From positions 1-11,606 of the forward strand of contig JAHFQL010000032.1 of NCBI GenBank assembly GCA_023259315.1: 11,606 nt of DNA, given 5' to 3'. The position numbers and the translations under genes were made by a program. The notes beneath the pieces were generated by a model. It saw nothing but the letters and a program-made list of their open reading frames with translations, did not search any database and was not told the origin of the DNA. Below are positions 6,432 to 11,606 of this stretch, piece after piece (within the stretch, counting starts at the first letter, position 1; every line of letters starts with the position of its first letter). This DNA is from Candidatus Woesearchaeota archaeon (GTDB lineage: Archaea > Nanoarchaeota > Nanoarchaeia > Woesearchaeales > GW2011-AR4).

Positions 6432-7350
6432 CCGCATCCTCAGGCATGACAGAATTAATAACAAAATTAGTTGAAAACTCAAATCCGCCCCATGTTGAAA
6501 TTCTTGGGGTTATCTCGATGTGGAAATGCAAATTCTCTCCCTCAGGAGACTGGTGCAAAAAGAAATTGTAGGAAGCGTTAATTTCCTTTAGTTTTGCCAA
6601 TATTTTTTTCAACGCAACTGCAATGTCATGAAATTCACCTTCTTCAAACTCCTCCATTGTTTTCTTGTGTTTTTTCACAAAAATCCATGCTTCATAATTG
6701 AATCTGGAGGCAAAGGGCGCAATGGAAATAATATTTTTAGTCTCAAAAATTTTCCTTTTTGATTTTGACTCAAGTCTTATTATTTCGCAATACGGGCATC
6801 TTCCGTATTTCCTAGCAGCTTCCGCTTCTTCCCTTAATAATTCCGGCACCTGCGGCAATGCCATTATTTGGGAATGGCTGTGCACAAGAGAAGTTCCTGC
6901 ATCTTTGCCGTGATTTTTGAAAATATCAATATATTTTATTCCCTTGATTTTGCTTAATTCTTTTGCCCTGATTTTATAGACTTCGAGCAGTTCTCTTATG
7001 TCATTGGCTGGCAAATCCGCAAGCTGTGACTTATGATGGCTAGTTTCAGCAATTATCTCATGAACACCATAAGCATTTCCTTCAGTATAAAATTTCCTTG
7101 ACTTCAAATAAGGCTTGCCTTTTTTCTCGATTGCCGGAAACTTGTTCAAAAACCATCGCATCTTCCACCTGCCCTTGTATTCAACTCTTCCTATTTCTCT
7201 TGGAGTCAGACTTTCATTTCCAGGGCAGAATCGGCATATTTTGTTTTCATCCTTCAAAATCACTTTCTTAAACTCCTGTGGCCTTTTTTTACGGGAAACA
7301 GCATAATAAATCCACCTGTCAAGAATGTAATCTTTTCTTATCAATCCCAT
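6412..7350 (-). CDS. galT: galactose-1-phosphate uridylyltransferase
   Basis: This is an HIT-superfamily nucleotidyltransferase that exchanges UMP between UDP-glucose and galactose-1-phosphate in the Leloir pathway. The 312 residues match archaeal GalT (COG1085). Signatures are the zinc Cys39-x2-Cys42 (CRFCPG), NKFPAI (69-74), the active site HSHSQ (157-161) whose His159 should carry the uridylyl group, a second Cys185-x2-Cys188, HFHIEITPR (275-283) and the C-terminal NSVMPEDAARFYK. No galactokinase or UDP-glucose epimerase gene is in the window, so related hexose-1-phosphate substrates cannot be excluded. The TATA box 27 bases before the ATG supports the start. It shares a 94-base divergent promoter region with the SDR gene. 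Confidence 0.92.
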   Translation of the reverse strand: MGLIRKDYILDRWIYYAVSRKKRPQEFKKVILKDENKICRFCPGNESLTPREIGRVEYKGRWKMRWFLNKFPAIEKKGKPYLKSRKFYTEGNAYGVHEIIAETSHHKSQLADLPANDIRELLEVYKIRAKELSKIKGIKYIDIFKNHGKDAGTSLVHSHSQIMALPQVPELLREEAEAARKYGRCPYCEIIRLESKSKRKIFETKNIISIAPFASRFNYEAWIFVKKHKKTMEEFEEGEFHDIAVALKKILAKLKEINASYNFFLHQSPEGENLHFHIEITPRISTWGGFEFSTNFVINSVMPEDAARFYKH

Positions 7351-7370
7351 AAATGATTCATTAAAACGGA

Positions 7371-7383
7371 ATTATTTAAACTT
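7371..7383 (-). promoter_or_regulatory. TATA box of galT
   Basis: The minus strand reads AAGTTTAAATAAT, centred about 27 bases before the galT ATG at 7350. Initiation should be at or next to the start codon. Confidence 0.6.
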
Positions 7384-7407
7384 AACGAAAATTTTGACAA
7401 AATAATG

Positions 7408-7423
7408 CGAAAACTTTTAATAG
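7408..7423 (+). promoter_or_regulatory. BRE and TATA box of the SDR gene
   Basis: CGAAAA (BRE-like) precedes CTTTTAATAG, centred about 27 bases before the ATG at 7445. It is back to back with the galT promoter. Confidence 0.55.
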
Positions 7424-7444
7424 ATTATTCATACCACTAAACCT

Positions 7445-8188
7445 ATGGACAATTTGTTCAATCTTAAGGGAAAAACTGCGTGGATAACCGGCGGCAAACG
7501 AATCGGCAAAAGAGTGGCAGAAGTGCTTGCCCAGCATGGCGCCGATATTATATTAAGTTACAGCAAGTCAAGGAAAGAAGCGGAACAAGCCACAGAAAAA
7601 ATAAAAAAATTTGGAGTAAAAACTTTTATTCTTCAGGCCGATGTTTCTTCCAGGCAAGATGTCAAAAACGCAGTTAGCCAGATAAAAAAAGAGTTTAATA
7701 AAATAGACATACTGGTTTTGATGGCTTCCATTTTTGAAAAAATTGATTTGATGTCAATTACAGAAGAAGATTTTAAAAAAAATTTTGACGTCCATGTGCA
7801 GGGAACTTTCTGGCCGATTATGGAATGCTTAAGCATGATGCCAAAAGGAAGCCATGTGATAACAATTTGCGACAGAACTTCAATCGGCAGCATTTACCCC
7901 AATTACCTCCCGTATACAACAGCGAAAGCTGCTGTAGCCCATTTGACGAGGGCACTGGCTCCTGAGCTTGGCGCAAAAGGAATTTTTATCAACTCAATTG
8001 CCCCGGGCCCAATTTTGAAAACAGAAGGATTATCAAACGAATACTGGAGAGAGATAAGAAAAATCTCACTCATCAAAAACAAAATTACAGACCAAGAGGC
8101 AGTTGAGGAATTTGCAAAATTGGTTTTGTATTTGGCAACAGTTCGCTCGACTGGCTCAATTTATTCTTTGGATTTAGGGACAATGTAG
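7445..8188 (+). CDS. SDR-family NAD(P)-dependent oxidoreductase
   Basis: A short-chain dehydrogenase/reductase with a Rossmann fold; the substrate is unknown. The 247 residues are typical. The cofactor loop is TGGKRIGKR (15-23), closer to the pteridine reductase/FolM style (TGxxKRxG) than to classical TGxxxGIG. QADVSS (64-69) is the adenine-contact motif. The active site keeps Tyr157-x3-Lys161 (PYTTAKAAVAHL), with a Ser at 146 or 149 (CDRTSIGS). INSIAPGPI (182-190) and the final LDLGTM are standard. Two usual positions differ: the NNAG motif reads LMAS (92-95), and the catalytic-tetrad Asn on helix 4 appears to be His117 (VHVQG). A pteridine reductase or acyl-ACP-reductase-like role is possible, but reduced activity is also possible. 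Confidence 0.88.
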   Translation: MDNLFNLKGKTAWITGGKRIGKRVAEVLAQHGADIILSYSKSRKEAEQATEKIKKFGVKTFILQADVSSRQDVKNAVSQIKKEFNKIDILVLMASIFEKIDLMSITEEDFKKNFDVHVQGTFWPIMECLSMMPKGSHVITICDRTSIGSIYPNYLPYTTAKAAVAHLTRALAPELGAKGIFINSIAPGPILKTEGLSNEYWREIRKISLIKNKITDQEAVEEFAKLVLYLATVRSTGSIYSLDLGTM

Positions 8189-8201
8189 AATAGAGATATA
8201 T

Positions 8202-8531
8202 CTAGTGGGCGGGTGATTGTGTTGGTTCACCAAAAAGAGCCCTAAAAAAGCTAACAGCATTTCTATAAGCATGTTTAATGTGTGATGGGAATAGAATTAA
8301 CTTCATTCCTACATACCCGAGTGATCCAGCTGCGGCAGTATATATTGCCGTAGACAAGGGATCTAGTCCACTTGATTGTGCAAGATAATAACCAGCCATT
8401 CCGCCCAAAACTGTAGCAGAGGTCTTGAGCGCAAAGTTTATGGCAGTATATATACCCAAACGCTGAGCAATATCAAATAAATGTTCTCCCCTGGTATCTG
8501 ATTTTCCGCTTATTGTATCCTCAATACTCAT
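8202..8531 (-). CDS. small two-helix membrane protein, unrecognised
   Basis: This protein has no known family that I can name. From the ATG at 8531 it has 109 residues: a polar N-terminus (MSIEDTISGKSDTRGEHLF), then two hydrophobic, Gly/Ala-rich helices (about residues 30-53, NFALKTSATVLGGMAGYYLA; and about 59-81, STAIYTAAAGSLGYVGMKLIL) joined by a short loop. A basic C-terminal tail follows (HIKHAYRNAVSFFRALF). The frame is open upstream to an ATG at 8615, but that 28-residue extension would span the promoter: an excellent TATA box lies about 28 bases before 8531, so the shorter form is chosen. It converges on the SDR gene with a 13-base gap. Confidence 0.72.
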   Translation of the reverse strand: MSIEDTISGKSDTRGEHLFDIAQRLGIYTAINFALKTSATVLGGMAGYYLAQSSGLDPLSTAIYTAAAGSLGYVGMKLILFPSHIKHAYRNAVSFFRALFGEPTQSPAH

Positions 8532-8551
8532 GCTATTGTGAAAATCTGCCC

Positions 8552-8567
8552 TATTTTTAAATATTTC
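8552..8567 (-). promoter_or_regulatory. BRE and TATA box of the small membrane protein gene
   Basis: The minus strand reads AAATATTTAAAAATAG. It is centred about 28 bases before the ATG at 8531 and implies a leaderless mRNA, which settles the start in favour of the short form. Confidence 0.58.
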
Positions 8568-8615
8568 TATTTTTATTACTATAAAATGGCAAATATTTTT
8601 CTTAAGCATTACCAT

Positions 8616-8626
8616 AATATTTAAAT
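8616..8626 (+). promoter_or_regulatory. TATA box of the helicase-domain gene
   Basis: AATATTTAAAT is centred about 27 bases before the ATG at 8649. The promoter looks intact, so this shortened gene is probably still transcribed. Confidence 0.58.
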
Positions 8627-8648
8627 CCCAAAGGCATTACCTTATACT

Positions 8649-9311
8649 ATGAAAATTCAATCAATCCAAAATAAAATCCCAAAAGAATTGTATTCAATTC
8701 TTGAGCAAGAAATCACTGAGTTAAGGCCTGCGCAGGAAAAATCAATAAAAAAAGGCCTTCTCGACGGCAAAAATCTGTTGGTTTGCACTCCGACGGCTTC
8801 AGGCAAAACCTTGATAGCAGAGCTTGCCGCTTTAAAATCAATAATTGAAGGAAAAGGCAAGGCAGTTTATATTGTTCCGTTGAAGGCATTGGCTTCAGAA
8901 AAATACAGGGATTTCAAGAGGAGATACGACAAAACCGCAAAAGTTGCCCTTTCTATAGGCGACACCGATTCCTCTGATCCTTATCTCGCAGATTATGATT
9001 TGATTGTCACAACCTCAGAAAAACTGGATTCATTGATCAGACATCATGCTCCATGGGTTTCAAACATACGCACAGTCATTGTAGATGAAATTCACTTGTT
9101 GAATGATCATGAAAGAGGCCCTACTCTGGAAATTTTATTGACCATATTGAAACAGCTGCTGAAGAATGCCCAAATAATTGGTTTAAGTGCCACTATAGGA
9201 AACGCAGAGGAGCTTGCAGAGTGGCTTGACGCAGACTTGGTGATTGATGACTGGCGCCCTGTGAAACTGCACAAAGGAATTTATCTAGACGGAAAGATTG
9301 AGTTTTATTGA
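8649..9311 (+). CDS. Hel308-like helicase, RecA1 domain only
   Basis: This is the N-terminal ATPase domain of a Hel308/Ski2-like superfamily 2 helicase. Hel308 enzymes act at stalled forks and normally have about 700 residues with two RecA domains, a winged helix and a ratchet domain. Here only 220 residues exist. Present are LRPAQ (25-29), motif I TPTASGKT (47-54), Ia PLKAL (77-81), TTSEKLDSL (121-129), motif II DEIH (146-149) and motif III LSAT (179-182). The protein stops after DWRPVKLHKGIYLDGKIEFY, the end of RecA1. Neither later frame shows RecA2 sequence; TTTTTT and the next gene's promoter follow. No motif residue is damaged, so it may be half of a split gene, a free-standing domain or a recent truncation. 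Confidence 0.88.
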   Translation: MKIQSIQNKIPKELYSILEQEITELRPAQEKSIKKGLLDGKNLLVCTPTASGKTLIAELAALKSIIEGKGKAVYIVPLKALASEKYRDFKRRYDKTAKVALSIGDTDSSDPYLADYDLIVTTSEKLDSLIRHHAPWVSNIRTVIVDEIHLLNDHERGPTLEILLTILKQLLKNAQIIGLSATIGNAEELAEWLDADLVIDDWRPVKLHKGIYLDGKIEFY

Positions 9312-9317
9312 TTTTTT
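9312..9317 (+). terminator. oligo-T tract after the helicase-domain gene
   Basis: Six T residues directly follow the stop codon. Archaeal RNA polymerase often terminates at such tracts without a hairpin. It also separates this gene from the next promoter. Confidence 0.3.
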
Positions 9318-9330
9318 CCAATTCAAAAAA

Positions 9331-9338
9331 TTTATAAA
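9331..9338 (+). promoter_or_regulatory. TATA box of the exported orphan gene
   Basis: TTTATAAA is centred about 26 bases before the ATG at 9361, which favours that ATG over the in-frame TTG at 9349. Confidence 0.6.
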
Positions 9339-9360
9339 TCGTATATAATTGCAATTGGAT

Positions 9361-10134
9361 ATGAATTTTAATAGAATCTTGGGGGGATTAGCTGCTATTG
9401 TTCTGTATTCCAACATGCCGGCAATTCATGCGCAAGAGCAAAATCATTCAGCTCCGCATGTTCAGGCAGATTACTTAGGCCAAAAATCTGAAGCCAAGCA
9501 AAAATATTTAATAAGCATAATTGAGCGGGAAGGGATATTCGAAATAAGCAGCAGTGGAATTCCAAGCCCTGTCGGAGAGAATGATTGGACTAAGATATCA
9601 AAACCCGAAGATATTACTTTGTCAGGCAGCCCTGAATTCGTCAGGCAGCAATATGTGTCATTAAGGAAAAAATCCGGAGATTTGGCATCTTTGGACATTA
9701 TATTAAAGGATCTCACCGATAATATGAAAAAAGACCCATCTTATTTAGCAAATGCTAGCCATCTTAATCTTTATTCTTTGAGCCCTGACCGGCAAGGCAG
9801 GTCAATGCTAGCCGTGAATGGAATTATTGATGGTTACAGAATAATTATTACCTCACACGGCCATTACACAGGTGACAGGTTGCAAATAGACGATTTGGAG
9901 TACTGCACTGTTGCCAGCAAAGGAGACTTAAAATTAAGGAGAATTGGAAAAGAACTCGATAGGTCTCAGTGGTATATACCTATTGATGGGAACCAAGTGA
10001 TTCGGCACAAAGCGGAGCTCCAGGGAACAAGATTGTATGAAATCGGCATAAACAGGTTTTCAGAAATGAGGCAAGCAATCATAGACCAAAATATCCGGAG
10101 ATCCGATCTCACACAAGTCCCAGATTCTCGATAA
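9361..10134 (+). CDS. exported hypothetical protein
   Basis: I recognise no family. From the ATG at 9361 it has 257 residues and begins with a likely Sec signal peptide: a basic start (MNFNR), a hydrophobic core (ILGGLAAIVLY, 6-16) and a possible cleavage after Ala24 (AIHA-QEQ). The mature part is soluble-looking and has no membrane helix. Recognisable stretches are GVIAL-type strands absent; instead there are mixed segments such as NGIIDGYRIIITSHGHYTGD (about 153-172) and QWYIPIDGNQVIRHKAEL. Only one cysteine is evident (YCTV). An in-frame TTG at 9349 would add four residues but lies before the expected transcription start. The 3' end overlaps ftsY tail-to-tail by 26 bases. It sits exactly where the rest of the helicase would be expected. 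Confidence 0.75.
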   Translation: MNFNRILGGLAAIVLYSNMPAIHAQEQNHSAPHVQADYLGQKSEAKQKYLISIIEREGIFEISSSGIPSPVGENDWTKISKPEDITLSGSPEFVRQQYVSLRKKSGDLASLDIILKDLTDNMKKDPSYLANASHLNLYSLSPDRQGRSMLAVNGIIDGYRIIITSHGHYTGDRLQIDDLEYCTVASKGDLKLRRIGKELDRSQWYIPIDGNQVIRHKAELQGTRLYEIGINRFSEMRQAIIDQNIRRSDLTQVPDSR

Positions 10135-11467
10135 TAACTTTGGAATCAAAAGGTTTTAAGTCCTTGTATTCCTGGCCAACTCCCAAATACAAAATCGGTT
10201 TCTTTGTGATGTAACTGACAGAAACAGCAGCTCCGCCTTTCTCATCTATATCTGCTTTTGCCAGGATAATCCCGTCTATTCCAACAGTTTCATTGAAAGT
10301 CTTTGCCTGCTCAACACAATCATTCCCGGTAATGCTTTCTCCGACAAAAATCTTCAAGTCCGGCTTCGCGACCCTTATGATTTTTTTCATCTCATCAATT
10401 AAATTCTGGTTTGAATGCATCCTTCCTGCTGTGTCTACCAGCACAACGTCAATATTTTTTGATTTTGCGTGCTTTATAGCATCAAATGCAACAGCAGCCG
10501 GGTCTGCTCCGTAGTTATGCTTGATTATTTTCACGCCTAATTTGTCTGCGTGCTGCTGTAACTGCTCTATAGAAGCTGCCCTGAAAGTGTCAGCTGCGGC
10601 CAAAACACATGAAATCTTCTTTTCTTTCAGCATGTTTGCAAGCTTTGCGATGCTTGTCGTCTTGCCACTGCCATTTATGCCAAAAAAAGCTATGACATAA
10701 GGTTTTTCTTTTTTATCATTTATTTCCTCGATTAAATCAAAATCACTGGATTCGAATAAATCTCCTATAGAACTCCTTAAAGTTTCCTGTATTGTTTCCT
10801 CGACTTTGGTTCTTTTAATTGGCTTATCAACAAGGTCACTTTTCAAGTCAGTTTTTATTTTTTCTATGACTTCGACTGCAACATTGTTTTCCATCAGTGC
10901 CAGTTCCAATTCCCAGAATAACTTTTCAAACTGCTCTTCATTGATTTTTGTGGTTATTATTTTTTCTTTCAGCGCTTCGAAAAATCCTTTCTTCTCAGGC
11001 TCTTTTTCAAGTGTCCTTATCGGCTCTTCAAATTTTTCAGCTATTGTTCTTGTCTTAGCTTCAGTTTTTTTTCCTATTGGCTTATGGGTTTCTTTTATTT
11101 CAAATTTATGGCCAATAGTTTTTGAAATTTCTTTTGTGCCTGTTTTATGTTTTGATTCTTCTTCTGTCTTAAATTCAGGAATTTCAAATTCGTCTTTTAA
11201 TGCAGATTTTTCTTTTTTCTCATCTTCAGCATTTTTTTTTTCTTTTCCAACAAACTTATCCTTTAATTTAGAAAAAAATCCAGTGACCTGTGAGCGAGTT
11301 CGCTCCTGTGAATGAATCTCACTCGCATTCGACTCTTCTTTTTCCTTTTCTGGTTTTTGTTCTAAGGGCTTCCCTACTATTTCCTCCTCTACTTTGCCCT
11401 CTTTCTCAACGCTTTCAGAAATCTTTGATATAGCGCTTTTCAGTTTGTCTTTCAAAAATTTGAACAT
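10109..11467 (-). CDS. ftsY: signal recognition particle receptor FtsY
   Basis: FtsY is the SRP-receptor GTPase that docks ribosome-SRP complexes at the membrane. The 452 residues include an unusually long, highly charged N-terminal region (1-160, Lys/Glu-rich). The N domain helices follow (about 165-245), then the G domain: GINGSGKT (263-270), DTFRAAS (293-299), DTAGR (345-349), AKAD (403-406, for the usual TKxD) and GVGQ with PFD (429-441). The N-terminal region holds three copies of a short amphipathic motif (FLKDKLK, FFSKLKDKF, FFEALKEKI). The ATG at 11467 begins with the first copy, as is typical. It lies 31 bases after the preceding gene, the probable prefoldin alpha, a neighbour pairing common in archaea, so co-transcription is likely. 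Confidence 0.95.
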   Translation of the reverse strand: MFKFLKDKLKSAISKISESVEKEGKVEEEIVGKPLEQKPEKEKEESNASEIHSQERTRSQVTGFFSKLKDKFVGKEKKNAEDEKKEKSALKDEFEIPEFKTEEESKHKTGTKEISKTIGHKFEIKETHKPIGKKTEAKTRTIAEKFEEPIRTLEKEPEKKGFFEALKEKIITTKINEEQFEKLFWELELALMENNVAVEVIEKIKTDLKSDLVDKPIKRTKVEETIQETLRSSIGDLFESSDFDLIEEINDKKEKPYVIAFFGINGSGKTTSIAKLANMLKEKKISCVLAAADTFRAASIEQLQQHADKLGVKIIKHNYGADPAAVAFDAIKHAKSKNIDVVLVDTAGRMHSNQNLIDEMKKIIRVAKPDLKIFVGESITGNDCVEQAKTFNETVGIDGIILAKADIDEKGGAAVSVSYITKKPILYLGVGQEYKDLKPFDSKVIIENLGLV

Positions 11468-11498
11468 TTTATTTAAAATCTAAACTTAATAGAATTTA

Positions 11499-11606
11499 TC
11501 ATTCTGAAACCAATTTTTGCAGCTGCATTTCAAGGTTTCCGGCTCGCTCAGCCATTTTCTCCAGGTCTTCTACCATTCTCCTGTGCAGATTCTTCATCTC
11601 TTCAAT
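11499..11606 (-). CDS. pfdA: probable prefoldin subunit alpha, C-terminal end (partial)
   Basis: The last 35 codons of a gene enter from the right edge. They read as a continuous charged helix (EEMKNLHRRMVEDLEKMAER, ending NLEMQLQKLVSE) with heptad-like spacing of hydrophobic residues. This fits the C-terminal coiled-coil helix of prefoldin alpha, the jellyfish-shaped chaperone subunit that hands unfolded proteins on. The stronger argument is position: pfdA directly precedes ftsY in many archaea. A coiled-coil end alone is not diagnostic, so the name is inferred from context. Confidence 0.6.
   Translation of the reverse strand: MEEMKNLHRRMVEDLEKMAERAGNLEMQLQKLVSE

Noticed and set aside
8529..8615. 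N-terminal extension of the small membrane protein to the ATG at 8615
   Set aside because: It would place the best TATA box inside the coding sequence; the ATG at 8531 has correct promoter spacing.
9309..9352. Frameshift as the reason for the short helicase
   Set aside because: Reading on past the stop in the shifted frame gives YDFFQFKKFINRI-stop, which does not resemble Hel308 RecA2, and the next gene's TATA box lies within this stretch.
11289..11306. Palindrome GAGCGAGTTCGCTC
   Set aside because: It lies inside ftsY coding sequence and is a single short near-palindrome, so it is best explained by codon content.
10806..11315. Long open frame on the plus strand (169 codons, Ser/Phe-rich)
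   Set aside because: It is antisense to the Lys/Glu-rich N-terminal region of ftsY; such codons read backwards as Ser/Phe/Leu. It has no promoter or family match.
1..11606. CRISPR array, tRNA, rRNA or insertion sequence
   Set aside because: No regularly spaced direct repeats, tRNA cloverleaf, rRNA signature or transposase motif was seen when reading both strands.

Overview
The window is archaeal. It carries the archaeal translation cluster S27e - aIF2-alpha - Nop10 - PAC2-family protein, an archaeal FtsY preceded by what looks like the end of a prefoldin alpha gene, an archaeal Hel308-type helicase domain, and TATA-box promoters placed about 25-30 bases before start codons, which implies leaderless or nearly leaderless mRNAs. 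The DNA is AT-rich and the genes are tightly packed. With bacterial-type phosphoglycerate mutase and many short orphan proteins, this fits a reduced DPANN-type archaeon (Woesearchaeota/Pacearchaeota-like). That placement is inference; there is no rRNA to test it.

Layout. Positions 1-168 hold a long GC-rich stem-loop, a back-to-back pair of TATA elements and possibly the start of a leftward gene. Positions 169-2120 are a co-directional operon, rps27e - aIF2-alpha - nop10 - PAC2, with 4-base start/stop overlaps at two of its three junctions. A leftward single-pass coiled-coil membrane protein (2124-2600) ends 3 bases from it. Next come enolase (2686-3969), a leftward small gene broken by a frameshift (3966-4153), and a two-gene unit (4252-5801) of SAM hydrolase and cofactor-dependent phosphoglycerate mutase. 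An orphan gene (5895-6431) converges on galT (6412-7350, minus). An SDR oxidoreductase (7445-8188) diverges from galT and converges on a small two-helix membrane protein (8202-8531, minus). A Hel308-like protein containing only the first RecA domain (8649-9311) is followed by an exported orphan protein (9361-10134). That protein overlaps tail-to-tail with ftsY (10109-11467, minus), which lies downstream of the probable pfdA end (11499-11606, minus).

How the genes work together. The first operon and the pfdA-ftsY end serve translation, ribosome/snoRNP assembly, protein folding and membrane targeting. Enolase and phosphoglycerate mutase are consecutive steps of lower glycolysis; GalT supplies or drains sugar phosphates. 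The items most worth a second look are the mutase with serine in place of its second catalytic histidine, the helicase that stops at the end of RecA domain 1, the frameshifted small gene with an intact promoter, the 4-codon upstream ORF abutting an orphan gene, and the triplicated amphipathic motif in the long FtsY N-terminus. I see no CRISPR array, tRNA, rRNA or insertion sequence. No well-supported undescribed multi-gene system is visible.
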